Assembly (NCBI GenBank): GCA_024639485.1
Contig: JAHEII010000009.1
Span: 1-35,016, forward strand
DNA length: 35,016 nt
Source of the DNA: Alphaproteobacteria bacterium
GTDB lineage: Bacteria; Pseudomonadota; Alphaproteobacteria; Puniceispirillales; UBA1172
Reading direction: 5' to 3'
Each line of letters opens with the position of its first letter. The first letter of the stretch is position 1. Below the pieces are notes generated by a model. That model made no database searches. It had not been told where the DNA came from and was given only the letters and a program-made list of their open reading frames with translations. Below, one piece after another: positions 8,407 through 18,132 of the stretch. A program made the translations under genes and the position numbers.

Positions 8407-8423
8407 GTCATAATCATTATGAC
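8407..8423. repeat. Perfect palindrome between yqeY and dnaG
   Basis: GTCATAAT-C-ATTATGAC: two perfect 8-bp arms around one central base, in the 85-bp gap upstream of dnaG and downstream of yqeY. The symmetry suits a dimeric regulator site. No known operator is recognised, and neither strand carries a T-run that would make it a terminator. Confidence 0.4.
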
Positions 8424-8450
8424 AATGGCGGCCAATCATATGTTTTCAGC

Positions 8451-8912
8451 CTATTGATTGAGAAGCAATTCTTTCACAGCAGTGCTGGCAGTGGAAAAAT
8501 CCATCTGGCCTGTGAAACGCTGTTTCAACAACCCCATGACCTTACCCATATCCTTAACCGACGCGGCACCGACTTCTGATATGACGCTATTAATGGCTGA
8601 GATAACCGCATCATGATCCATCTGGGTTGGCATGAAATCTCTGATAATATGAATCTCATTATCTTCGTTTTCTGCCAGCTCATCTCGTCCAGCTTCGCGA
8701 TACATGCGGACGGATTCTTGCCGTTGCTTAATCATTGTCTGAAGCATGGAAAGGATATCTTCGTCATTAATGGCATCACCACTTCCTTTGGTTCGCGCCG
8801 CGATATCCTTGTCCTTTAATGCTGCTGATATTAAACGCAATGTTCCTAGCCGTTTTGTCTGGCCAGACTTCAGAGCCTCATTCAAAGCGGTTTGAATGGC
8901 TTCTCTTAACAT
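8451..8912 (-). CDS. GatB/YqeY domain-containing protein
   Basis: A 153-aa YqeY-type protein, related to the tail domain of GatB (the amidotransferase that corrects mischarged Glu-tRNA-Gln). The stand-alone form has no firmly established role. The helical pattern is typical: 'IQTALNEALKSGQTKRLGTLRLISAALKDKDI', 'SMLQTMIKQRQESVRMYREAGR' and 'IIRDFMPTQM', ending in 'MGKVMGLLKQRFTGQMDFS'. The track start (TTG at 8924) adds four residues. The ATG at 8912 is preceded by GGGGG and is preferred. It is the first gene of the yqeY-dnaG-rpoD block and is divergent from carA. Confidence 0.92.
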   Translation of the reverse strand: MLREAIQTALNEALKSGQTKRLGTLRLISAALKDKDIAARTKGSGDAINDEDILSMLQTMIKQRQESVRMYREAGRDELAENEDNEIHIIRDFMPTQMDHDAVISAINSVISEVGAASVKDMGKVMGLLKQRFTGQMDFSTASTAVKELLLNQ

Positions 8913-9026
8913 AGTAACCCCCAATAAAGCGTAAAAGCTTGACGTATATCTAGACCAATTCGGGCTGATGTATCAAGTCATCATTCCAGATAGAGTCATT
9001 GGCAAAAATAAATTTCCTTAATTCAC

Positions 9027-9055
9027 TTGACGAAAGCAAGCCATACAGATATTAC
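9027..9055 (+). promoter_or_regulatory. Probable sigma70 promoter of the carA-carB operon
   Basis: TTGACG, a 17-base spacer, then TATTAC: 5/6 and 4/6 matches to consensus at ideal spacing. It predicts transcription starting near 9062, about 49 bases before the chosen carA start. The TTG of this -35 box is the codon the ORF track used as the carA start, which argues against that longer start. Confidence 0.55.
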
Positions 9056-9110
9056 CCCTGACCAAGAGTCCTGCCTTTCATGGGGCTCGAAGACAGGATT
9101 GATAGGGCGA

Positions 9111-10316
9111 ATGAAACCAACATCATTTGACATATTTCAACCCACTCCCAAAAAACCCACAGCATTATTGATTCTAGACGACAACACTATCCTTCAGGGA
9201 CATGGTTTTGGCGCTGAATCCATTCGCGTAGGTGAGGTTTGTTTCAATACATCCATGACCGGTTATCAGGAAATAATTACTGATCTGTCTTACGCTGGCC
9301 AGATCATAACCTTTACCTTTCCGCATATTGGCAACACCGGCACGAACAGCATCGATATGGAATCGGCATCGCCTGCCGCGCTTGGTATTGTTTTATCACA
9401 TTTGCCTACACCTGCATCAAATTATCGGGCTGATGCTTCGCTAGATCAATGGCTCAAATCGCTTAACATTCCCGGTATTGCCGGTATCGATACCCGATCA
9501 TTAACCCACCGCATCCGTGATAATGGCGCCCCTAAAGGCGTGCTTGCCGTCAATTATAACGGTGAGTTTGATATTCCAGCTTTACAGGCTATGGCGCAAA
9601 ACTGGCATGGATTGGCCGGGATGGAACTGGCCGGACAGGTTACATCCGAGAATACCCATGACTGGACTATCGCCGGCTGGAACAAAGAAAATGATACCTA
9701 CCGCAAGATCAATTCAGATGGATTGCATATTGTTTCCTATGATTATGGATGCAAGCTCAATATCCTCCGCTGTCTTGGTGATGTCGCTGGTAAGGTTACG
9801 GTCGTGCCGGCTGATACTGATGCCGATACCGTCATGGCATTACGTCCGGATGGCGTATTTTTATCAAACGGCCCCGGCGACCCTGCTGAAACCGCGCGTT
9901 ATGCCTCAACACATATTCGCCGCATCGCTGATAGCGGTATTCCTGTATTCGGGATTTGCATCGGGCATCAGCTGATTGCAGAAGCATTTGGTGCCAAGAC
10001 ATTCAAAATGGAACGCGGGCATCGCGGGGCTAATCATCCGGTCAAGGAACTGGCGACCGGCAAGATCGAAATCACCAGCCAGAATCACGGCTTTGCAGTT
10101 GATCCGGACAGCTTGCCCGATGATCTGGACATCACGCATATATCTCTGTTTGATCAGAGCGTTGAGGGATTAAAGCATAGATCACTTCCCGTGTTCTGTG
10201 TCCAATATCACCCTGAGGCATCACCGGGGCCACATGATGCACATCATCTGTTCAAACGGTTTGCCCAGTTGATAAGCAAAACACAAGCAGACAGGTCACA
10301 TCATGCCAAGGCGTAG
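9111..10316 (+). CDS. carA: Carbamoyl-phosphate synthase small (glutaminase) subunit
   Basis: Hydrolyses glutamine and channels ammonia to CarB for carbamoyl phosphate, the precursor of pyrimidines and arginine. The N-terminal CarA domain begins '[18 protein letters not shown]' and includes '[18 protein letters not shown]'. The C-terminal class-I amidotransferase domain has the nucleophile Cys283 in '[14 protein letters not shown]' and the His/Glu pair in '[13 protein letters not shown]'. The track begins at a TTG at 9027, which is better read as a -35 box. Starting at ATG 9111 gives 401 aa, the usual family length, with AGGG close by. It overlaps carB by 14 bp, indicating translational coupling. 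Confidence 0.96.
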   Translation: MKPTSFDIFQPTPKKPTALLILDDNTILQGHGFGAESIRVGEVCFNTSMTGYQEIITDLSYAGQIITFTFPHIGNTGTNSIDMESASPAALGIVLSHLPTPASNYRADASLDQWLKSLNIPGIAGIDTRSLTHRIRDNGAPKGVLAVNYNGEFDIPALQAMAQNWHGLAGMELAGQVTSENTHDWTIAGWNKENDTYRKINSDGLHIVSYDYGCKLNILRCLGDVAGKVTVVPADTDADTVMALRPDGVFLSNGPGDPAETARYASTHIRRIADSGIPVFGICIGHQLIAEAFGAKTFKMERGHRGANHPVKELATGKIEITSQNHGFAVDPDSLPDDLDITHISLFDQSVEGLKHRSLPVFCVQYHPEASPGPHDAHHLFKRFAQLISKTQADRSHHAKA

Positions 10317-13300
10317 CGATATTCAATCCATCATGATCATTGGTGCGGGGCCTATCATTATCGGGCAAGCATGTGAGTTTGATTATTCTGGCGCCCAGGC
10401 ATGTAAAGCGCTCCGCGAAGAAGGCTATCGCGTCATTCTGGTTAATTCCAATCCGGCAACCATCATGACTGATCCGGATATGGCTGATGCGACTTATATC
10501 GAACCCATTACCCCGGAAATGGTCAGCAAGATTATTGAGCTAGAACAGCCGGACGCATTGCTGCCAACTATGGGCGGTCAGACTGCGTTGAACACCGCCC
10601 TTGATCTGGCGCGTAATGGCTTTCTGGCAAAACAGGGTGTTGAGCTGATCGGGGCAACGATTGATGCTATTGAAAAAGCCGAAGACAGAGAGCTTTTCCG
10701 TAAAGCGATGGATAAAATCGGACTGGAAAGCCCACGTTCCAAGCTGATCAAAAACTTGGATGAAGCGTTGGAATCGCTTGATATGGTTGGTCTGCCAGCA
10801 ATTATCCGGCCATCTTTTACGCTTGGCGGCGAAGGCGGTGGCATTGCTTATAACCGGATTGAGTTCGAAAATATTGTCAAAAACGGATTAAACAAATCCC
10901 CTGTTGGTGAGGTTTTAATCGAAGAATCCGTGCTTGGCTGGAAAGAATTTGAAATGGAAGTCGTCCGCGATAAAGCGGACAACGCAATCATTATCTGCTC
11001 GATTGAAAATATGGACCCGATGGGTGTGCATACCGGTGACAGCATCACCGTTGCCCCTGCCCTCACTCTTACCGATAAAGAATATCAGGACATGCGGGAT
11101 GCCTCGCTAGCCGTCCTCCGTGAAATTGGCGTTGATACCGGCGGCTCGAATGTTCAATTTGCGGTCTGCCCGAATACAGGCCGCCAACTGGTTATTGAAA
11201 TGAACCCAAGGGTGAGCCGGTCATCCGCGCTTGCATCTAAAGCCACCGGTTTTCCTATTGCCAGAATTGCCGCAAAACTGGCTATCGGATACACGCTGGA
11301 TGAACTGAATAACGATATTACCGGCGTGACACCGGCCAGCTTTGAGCCGACCATTGATTATATTGTCACCAAAATTCCGCGTTTCACATTTGAGAAATTC
11401 CCCGGTGCTGATAACCATCTCAGCACCTCAATGAAATCGGTTGGTGAGACTATGGCAATCGGCCGGAGCTTCCGTGAATCATTTCAAAAAGCACTGCGGT
11501 CGCTTGAAATTGGTCTTGATGGGCTTGGCACTACTGACATGCCAACCACAACCAGCGGGATTCTGTCTGATGATATGATCAGAGGCTGGCTTGGTGAGCG
11601 TATTCCTGAACGGCTGATGCGCATTGCAACCGCGTTTCATCATGGTATCAGCATTGATCTGATTGCTGAGGCGACCAGCTGGGATATGTGGTTCTTGCGG
11701 GAAATCGAAGCCATTATTAATGCCGAAAAATCCGTTACCGCCAATGGCCTGCCTGAACAGCCCGGTGATATGCTATCATTGAAAGCAATGGGATTTAGCG
11801 ATAGCAGACTGGCAACGCTTACCGGCCAAACCGAAAGTGATATCCGTAAAACCCGCGAAGCCATGGGGGTTCGTCCGGTGTTCAAGCGGATTGACACTTG
11901 CGCGGCGGAATTTTCATCCGATACGGCTTATCTGTATTCTACTTATGAAGCCACATCAGGTCGCCAATGCGAATCCCGACCATCTGATCGGGAAAAAATC
12001 GTCATTCTTGGGGGCGGCCCCAACCGTATCGGACAGGGTATTGAGTTTGATTATTGCTGTGTGCATGCGGCCTATGCGTTGCGTGAACAGGGTTATGAAA
12101 CCATTATGATCAATTGTAATCCGGAAACGGTATCCACGGATTATGATACATCTGACCGTCTGTATTTTGAGCCATTAACCGCCGAAGACGTGCTGGCCAT
12201 TCTCAAGAATGAGCAGCAGAACGGCGTGCTGAAAGGCGTAGTGGTGCAATTGGGCGGGCAAACCCCACTTAAAATTGCCGCCGCATTAGAGGCAGAAAAT
12301 ATCCCTATTCTTGGCACTAGCCCGAATGCGATTGATCTGGCCGAAGACAGAGAACGGTTTCAGCATCTGATTCAGGATTTGAACATGCATCAGCCCGCTA
12401 ATGGCATTGCAACATCACTTGATGATGCCTGTGCGATTGTTGAACGGATTGGCTTCCCTGTGGTGATCCGGCCATCTTATGTGCTTGGTGGGCGCGCAAT
12501 GGAAGTGGTGCATAATCTGGATCAGCTCAAACATTACATGGATAAAGCGGTTGTTGTTTCCGGCAATAATCCGGTTTTGATTGATGGCTTTCTTAATCAG
12601 GCGACCGAAATTGACGTTGATGCGCTTTGTGATGGCATTGACGTATATATCGGCGGCATCATGGAACATATTGAAGAGGCCGGAATTCATTCCGGTGATA
12701 GCGCGTGTTCATTACCGCCACAAACGCTGTCGGATGAATTGCTGGCTGAGATTAAACGCCAGACTATTGATCTGGCCATGGCGTTAGGCGTTGTCGGATT
12801 GATGAATATCCAGTTTGCGATCAAGGATGATGTTGTTTATCTGCTTGAGGTGAACCCAAGGGCTAGCCGGACAGTGCCTTTTGTAGCCAAAGCGACTGGC
12901 GTTGCCATGGCAAAATTAGCGGCACGCATCATGGCCGGTGAAAAGATTGCTGATTTTGATCTGAAACAGAAACCTATGGAGCATGTTGCCGTCAAAGAAG
13001 CGGTATTTCCTTTTCAGCGGTTCCCCGGGGTTGATGTGTTTTTAGGGCCAGAAATGAAATCTACTGGCGAGGTGATGGGAATTGGGCCCGATTTTGCCCA
13101 TGCTTTCACCAAAAGCCAGCTTGGTGCTAGCGTATTTTTACCCGCTGAAGGCGCGGTGTTTATATCGGTCAAAGACGAAGACAAGCCACCGATTATTGAT
13201 ATTTGCCGCGCGTTGCACGGGTTAGGATTTACCATTATTGCCACATCCGGCACGGCTAAAGCCATATCAGATGCTGGTATTCCGGCACAATCAGTGAATA

Positions 13301-13548
13301 AAGTAATGCAGGGACGGCCACATGCCGTTGATTTTATGCTGGATGGAAAAATTGATCTGGTATTCAATACGGCACAAGGCGAAGCGTCAATCAAGGATAG
13401 CTTTTCATTGCGCCAGACAGCTCTGACGAATAATATTCCCTATTATACCACCATACCAGAAGCCAAAGCCGCCGTTACCGCGATCCAAACAATTAAAAAA
13501 GATACTCTTGCAGTTCGGTCTATCCAATCTTATCTAAATAATAATTAA
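10303..13548 (+). CDS. carB: Carbamoyl-phosphate synthase large subunit
   Basis: Makes carbamoyl phosphate from bicarbonate, ammonia and two ATP. Full length at 1081 aa. The N-terminal carboxyphosphate half opens with '[18 protein letters not shown]' and contains '[12 protein letters not shown]' and the ATP-grasp loop '[12 protein letters not shown]'. The second, carbamoyl-phosphate half opens with '[17 protein letters not shown]' near residue 568 and contains the ATP-grasp loop '[11 protein letters not shown]'. The final 140 or so residues form the MGS-like allosteric domain ('[18 protein letters not shown]'). The start is the canonical [10 protein letters not shown], overlapping the end of carA. 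greA follows 61 bp later, possibly on the same transcript. Confidence 0.97.
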   Translation: MPRRSDIQSIMIIGAGPIIIGQACEFDYSGAQACKALREEGYRVILVNSNPATIMTDPDMADATYIEPITPEMVSKIIELEQPDALLPTMGGQTALNTALDLARNGFLAKQGVELIGATIDAIEKAEDRELFRKAMDKIGLESPRSKLIKNLDEALESLDMVGLPAIIRPSFTLGGEGGGIAYNRIEFENIVKNGLNKSPVGEVLIEESVLGWKEFEMEVVRDKADNAIIICSIENMDPMGVHTGDSITVAPALTLTDKEYQDMRDASLAVLREIGVDTGGSNVQFAVCPNTGRQLVIEMNPRVSRSSALASKATGFPIARIAAKLAIGYTLDELNNDITGVTPASFEPTIDYIVTKIPRFTFEKFPGADNHLSTSMKSVGETMAIGRSFRESFQKALRSLEIGLDGLGTTDMPTTTSGILSDDMIRGWLGERIPERLMRIATAFHHGISIDLIAEATSWDMWFLREIEAIINAEKSVTANGLPEQPGDMLSLKAMGFSDSRLATLTGQTESDIRKTREAMGVRPVFKRIDTCAAEFSSDTAYLYSTYEATSGRQCESRPSDREKIVILGGGPNRIGQGIEFDYCCVHAAYALREQGYETIMINCNPETVSTDYDTSDRLYFEPLTAEDVLAILKNEQQNGVLKGVVVQLGGQTPLKIAAALEAENIPILGTSPNAIDLAEDRERFQHLIQDLNMHQPANGIATSLDDACAIVERIGFPVVIRPSYVLGGRAMEVVHNLDQLKHYMDKAVVVSGNNPVLIDGFLNQATEIDVDALCDGIDVYIGGIMEHIEEAGIHSGDSACSLPPQTLSDELLAEIKRQTIDLAMALGVVGLMNIQFAIKDDVVYLLEVNPRASRTVPFVAKATGVAMAKLAARIMAGEKIADFDLKQKPMEHVAVKEAVFPFQRFPGVDVFLGPEMKSTGEVMGIGPDFAHAFTKSQLGASVFLPAEGAVFISVKDEDKPPIIDICRALHGLGFTIIATSGTAKAISDAGIPAQSVNKVMQGRPHAVDFMLDGKIDLVFNTAQGEASIKDSFSLRQTALTNNIPYYTTIPEAKAAVTAIQTIKKDTLAVRSIQSYLNNN

Positions 13549-13609
13549 TTTTTTTCTGGCAAAATGGCATAAGTCCTTGCTAGATTTAAATAAAGATAAG
13601 GATATTGCT

Positions 13610-14089
13610 ATGGAAAAAGTTCCATTTACTGCTTCTGGACTTGAAACGATCAAGACAGAATTGATGAAATTAAAAACCGAGGAACGGCCTGCGGTCATCA
13701 AAGCTATTGCCGCGGCAAGAGAACATGGTGATTTATCAGAAAATGCCGAATATCACGCCGCCCGTGAACGCCAGTCATTTATTGAGGGGCGTGTCGCCGA
13801 GCTAGAAGACGTGGTTAGTCGGGCAGAAGTTATTAATACATCACAGCTCACTGGTGAGACGATTACGTTTGGCACTATCGTTACCGTTGCTGACGAAGAC
13901 ACAGACGAAGAATCCGAGTTTTCTATTGTTGGCCCTTATGAAGCCGATTTATCCAAAGGGTTGATATCAACATCCTCACCTATTGCCAGAGCGCTGATAG
14001 GTAAGCGCGTGAGCGACAGCGTAGAAGTCCGGACACCACGCGGAACAAAAATGTTTGAAGTGATCGGCGTCAAGCTTCTAAACTCCTAG
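13610..14089 (+). CDS. greA: Transcription elongation factor GreA
   Basis: Rescues backtracked RNA polymerase by stimulating transcript cleavage. The N-terminal coiled-coil domain contains the hallmark 'REHGDLSENAEYHAARERQ', whose acidic tip acts in the secondary channel. The C-terminal FKBP-like domain runs from about residue 80 ('TFGTIVTVADEDTDEESEF') to 'PRGTKMFEVIGVKLL'. The track start adds 11 non-family residues. ATG 13610 has AAGGA seven bases upstream and gives 159 aa, the normal length. Its stop lies only 6 bp from the stop of the convergent Lrp-family gene. Confidence 0.96.
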   Translation: MEKVPFTASGLETIKTELMKLKTEERPAVIKAIAAAREHGDLSENAEYHAARERQSFIEGRVAELEDVVSRAEVINTSQLTGETITFGTIVTVADEDTDEESEFSIVGPYEADLSKGLISTSSPIARALIGKRVSDSVEVRTPRGTKMFEVIGVKLLNS

Positions 14090-14095
14090 ATACCG

Positions 14096-14569
14096 CTATT
14101 CAATAGGAACGCCTATGCCTTCTTTACCGGAACGGATAACCAGCGCGGTTTTGACATGGCTGACATTCGCCGCCGGCGTTAACTTGGAAGTCAGGAATGT
14201 CTGAAAGGCATCCCAATCCTGAGCCATGATTTTCAATAGAAAATCAGTTTCACCAACCAGCATATGACATTCGCGCACCTCCGGCCATTCACCCACCGTG
14301 TGCTCAAACTCTTTTAAATCGTGTTCAGCCTGACTGGATAATCCGACAAAAGCAAAAACTGTCACCGAATAACCCATGGCATCCGGATTAATATCAGCAT
14401 GATATCCACGGATTACATTGCTTTTTTCGAGCGCACGTACCCGCCGCAAACATGGCGGAGCGGAAATACCAATTCGTTTCGCTAATTCGACATTGGTCAT
14501 GCGGCCGTCTTCCTGCAAATCGCGCAGAATGCGGCGGTCAACATCATCTAATTTTCCACGATTGGACAT
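14096..14569 (-). CDS. Lrp/AsnC family transcriptional regulator
   Basis: A 157-aa feast/famine-type regulator. The N-terminal winged HTH is clear ('LDDVDRRILRDLQEDGRMTNVELAKRIG' then 'SAPPCLRRVRALEKSNVIRGY'). The C-terminal RAM ligand-binding and oligomerisation domain covers residues about 65-150 ('VRECHMLVGETDFLLKIMAQD'). Ligand and regulon are unknown, although amino acids are typical ligands for the family. It is divergent from the ELM1-family gene, and the spacer between them holds perfect inverted repeats that could be its operator. Related regulators lie close to carB-greA in other alphaproteobacteria, often with trxB; no trxB is present here. Confidence 0.92.
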   Translation of the reverse strand: MSNRGKLDDVDRRILRDLQEDGRMTNVELAKRIGISAPPCLRRVRALEKSNVIRGYHADINPDAMGYSVTVFAFVGLSSQAEHDLKEFEHTVGEWPEVRECHMLVGETDFLLKIMAQDWDAFQTFLTSKLTPAANVSHVKTALVIRSGKEGIGVPIE

Positions 14570-14635
14570 ATATTCTTCCTATGTAGCCAAAAACCGGCTC
14601 AAACAACGCTTTTGATATATAATAACTATTCTAAT

Positions 14636-14648
14636 CTCTTAAAAAGAG
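14636..14648. repeat. Short inverted repeat in the lrp-ELM1 spacer
   Basis: CTCTT-AAA-AAGAG, perfect 5-bp arms. It directly precedes the larger AT-rich inverted repeat at 14650-14679. It could be part of a regulator-binding region; no specific protein is recognised. Confidence 0.3.
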
Positions 14649-14649
14649 C

Positions 14650-14679
14650 AATAATATTACTCAATTTTGTAATATTATT
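14650..14679. promoter_or_regulatory. Perfect 11-bp-arm inverted repeat, candidate Lrp-type operator
   Basis: AATAATATTAC, 8 bases, GTAATATTATT. The arms are exact reverse complements. It lies in the divergent spacer about 45 bp before the ELM1-family start and 80 bp before the lrp start. AT-rich symmetric sites next to an Lrp-family gene are commonly autoregulatory. The assignment to this regulator is inference. Confidence 0.45.
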
Positions 14680-14723
14680 TCTATATTGTATCCATAAACC
14701 ATGCTGACAATAAGGTTTCCGTC

Positions 14724-15701
14724 ATGACAACAGCAACATCATCACCGTCTATATGGGTCATTAGCGATGGCACCAAGGGCATGGAAGTGCAATCGCTTGG
14801 GCTTGCCGAAAGCCTATCTGAAAATGTCCGGTTAATTCATGTTAAGCCGGATAAATTATTGCGGGCTTTCCCCCGTCTGGCGCGAATGGGCGTTTGCCCC
14901 ATGCCATCCCCGCTAAAAACTGCTATCGCGGAACATGGCATGCCTGATATTGTCATTACCACTGGCCGCCGTCACGCACCTTTATCCATGCTGATGCGCC
15001 GTTATGGAGGGGGTAAAATCAAAACGGTTCATATTCAGGACCCGCGCATGCCAGCCGCATGGTTTGACTGGCTAGTTGTTCCCTCCCATGATCCCCTGCG
15101 CGGTGAAAACGTTCTGGTATCGCTGGGATCATTAAACCGGATGGTGACATTGATGCGCGACAGACCGCCATTACCTGCGGCGGTGACCGAAATGGACGGC
15201 AAGAAAATCGTTGTGTTGATTGGCGGGTCAAATCGCCGCTATCAGGTGCATGATCAGGATTATGCCCATTTTGGCCAGACGCTAGCTGATGTGGCGGCTA
15301 TGACATCCTCATCGCTTATTCTTATCCCGTCACGCCGTAGCCTTGATACGGTCATGCAAGCGATGGCACCCGAATTATCTGACACAAAACACTGGTGGTG
15401 GGATGGCACAACCCCAAACCCGTATCCGTGGATTCTCACCGCAGCTGATGCGATTATCGTGACAGCTGATAGTGTCAATATGACATCGGAAGCGGCATGT
15501 ATGGGCAAGCCGGTATATGTTGCAGAATTAAAACCGGAATCCGGTCGTGTGGCGCTATTTCATAAAATCCTGCAAGAAGGCAATTACACGGAATCGCTAA
15601 ACCAGCTGTCATTTTATCATTTCTTTCTACACAATGATAAAAGACTCGACGAAACCACAAGAATTGCCGCCATTCTGTCCGAAAAGCTATCGCTTCATTA
15701 G
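14724..15701 (+). CDS. ELM1-family protein (COG3660-like)
   Basis: A 325-aa protein of the 'mitochondrial fission ELM1' family, common in alphaproteobacteria and named after a plant protein; its bacterial function is not known. The opening 'IWVISDGTKGMEVQSLGLAESL' is typical. Later 'PDIVITTGRRHAPLSMLMRRYGG', 'IVVLIGGSNRRYQ' and 'ADAIIVTADSVNMTSEAACMGKPVYV' form two Rossmann-like halves with the look of a GT-B glycosyltransferase fold, so a sugar-transfer role is possible but unproven. No signal peptide or membrane segment is seen. It converges on msrP, with 37 bp between the stops. The family is confident, the function open. Confidence 0.85.
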   Translation: MTTATSSPSIWVISDGTKGMEVQSLGLAESLSENVRLIHVKPDKLLRAFPRLARMGVCPMPSPLKTAIAEHGMPDIVITTGRRHAPLSMLMRRYGGGKIKTVHIQDPRMPAAWFDWLVVPSHDPLRGENVLVSLGSLNRMVTLMRDRPPLPAAVTEMDGKKIVVLIGGSNRRYQVHDQDYAHFGQTLADVAAMTSSSLILIPSRRSLDTVMQAMAPELSDTKHWWWDGTTPNPYPWILTAADAIIVTADSVNMTSEAACMGKPVYVAELKPESGRVALFHKILQEGNYTESLNQLSFYHFFLHNDKRLDETTRIAAILSEKLSLH

Positions 15702-15738
15702 CCCAGAATTAGCAGATTTTAGGCTAGAACCATATCGT

Positions 15739-16692
15739 CTAGAAAAACAGATTTCGCTCTTGCGGCATATCTGCATAAAGATCAGCGACCTGTTCGGCAT
15801 AGCCATTATATAGCTGGGTGGGAACCCGATCACCACTGCCTAGCAAGCGTTCGGTTTTCTGGCTCCAGCGCGGATGATCAAAGGCCGGATTAACATTAGC
15901 CCAGAATCCATATTCCTTTGCCTGCAATCCTTCCCAGAAGCTCACCGGACGTTCATCGGTAAAGGTGATGCGTGATATGGATTTGATGGATTTAAATCCG
16001 TATTTCCACGGCAGAACCAGCCGCAACGGCGCGCCATTCTGATTAGGCAGGGCTTTGCCATAAATGCCAGTAACCAGCATGGGTAGCTCATTTCTGGCTT
16101 CGGCCATGGTGATGCCTTCAACATATGGCCACGGATACCAGCGTTGGCGTTGACCGGGGGCAATATCGGGATCAAGAAATGTCTCAAAACGGAGATATTT
16201 TGCACCGGCGGCAGGCTTGGCAAACTTTACCAGTTTTTCTAGCGGAACTCCTGTCCACGGAACAGCCATTGCCCATGCCTCAACACAGCGATGCCGGTAA
16301 AGCCGTTCTTCCTGATCACCAAGCTGGGCAATCAGATCAGATGCATCTATCTTGATTTTTTCTTCGACCATGCCATCAATCGTCACCTGCCACGGGTCAG
16401 GTTTTAGCCGCTTGGCTTTGCGCCAGATATTCTTGGATGATCCGAACTCATAAAAATTGGTATATGTGGTGGCGTCGTCTTCGGGGGTAATATCCCGATC
16501 AAGCTGATAAGCCGGATTACGCGGTGCCGGAATGCCGGAAATAGCCGCCTCAGCCAGAGATGGCAAGATACCCATCCCGCCAGCAATGCCAAAACCCATC
16601 GCGGCTAATATCTGTCGCCGGTTAAGATAAGCGCTTTCTGCAGTCGCTTCATTTTCGGGAATAAACCAGCTTGGCTTTTTCTGGATCAGCAT
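15739..16692 (-). CDS. msrP: Protein-methionine-sulfoxide reductase catalytic subunit MsrP (YedY)
   Basis: A periplasmic molybdoenzyme that repairs oxidised methionines. A twin-arginine signal is visible ('NRRQILAAMGFGIAGGMG', Arg25-Arg26), followed by an Ala-x-Ala-like cleavage region. The molybdopterin domain contains the metal-ligand cysteine, Cys136 in 'HRCVEAWAMAVPW', and the family motif 'PLRLVLPWKYGFKSIKSI'. The GTG track start is replaced by ATG 16692, which has GGAG six to seven bases upstream (317 aa). The membrane haem partner MsrQ is not in the window. A terminator-like hairpin separates it from aspC, so it likely has its own promoter. The Moco genes mobB-moeA-moaDE lie further right. 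Confidence 0.93.
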   Translation of the reverse strand: MLIQKKPSWFIPENEATAESAYLNRRQILAAMGFGIAGGMGILPSLAEAAISGIPAPRNPAYQLDRDITPEDDATTYTNFYEFGSSKNIWRKAKRLKPDPWQVTIDGMVEEKIKIDASDLIAQLGDQEERLYRHRCVEAWAMAVPWTGVPLEKLVKFAKPAAGAKYLRFETFLDPDIAPGQRQRWYPWPYVEGITMAEARNELPMLVTGIYGKALPNQNGAPLRLVLPWKYGFKSIKSISRITFTDERPVSFWEGLQAKEYGFWANVNPAFDHPRWSQKTERLLGSGDRVPTQLYNGYAEQVADLYADMPQERNLFF

Positions 16693-16768
16693 TATTGTCT
16701 CCACAACATCTGTTTCGCCTGATATCTATCATAGCGCAAAATATGGCCAACATAAGATCAGCAATGCC

Positions 16769-16797
16769 AAAAGCTGATCACATTATCGTGATCAGCT
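16769..16797 (-). terminator. Rho-independent-like terminator after aspC
   Basis: A perfect 10-bp stem, AGCTGATCAC/GTGATCAGCT, with a 6-base loop. On the minus strand it is followed by TTTT. It lies 17 bp beyond the aspC stop and before msrP, as expected for the end of the aspC transcript. The T-run is short. Confidence 0.6.
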
Positions 16798-16813
16798 CAT
16801 ACATGATGATCTG

Positions 16814-18037
<1,224 letters not shown>

Positions 18038-18096
18038 CTATATTCATGTCGTAAAAGCCGCCGCCATATCTTGCAAGTAAAATCTGTATCAGCCTA

Positions 18097-18125
18097 TTCA
18101 CGATACGCTAACAATGCCCTATATT
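18097..18125 (+). promoter_or_regulatory. Candidate uvrB promoter placed for a leaderless transcript
   Basis: TTCACG, 17 bases, TATATT (4/6 and 5/6 to consensus). The -10 ends only seven bases before the uvrB ATG at 18133, so initiation would fall at or next to the start codon. No Shine-Dalgarno motif is seen upstream of that ATG, which fits leaderless translation. No LexA-type box is present. Confidence 0.4.
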
Positions 18126-18132
18126 GTCCTTT

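Noticed and set aside
15702-15738. Bidirectional terminator between the ELM1 gene and msrP
   Set aside because: Only a 5-bp stem (TAGCC/GGCTA) with an 18-base loop and no T-run is present, which is too weak to call.
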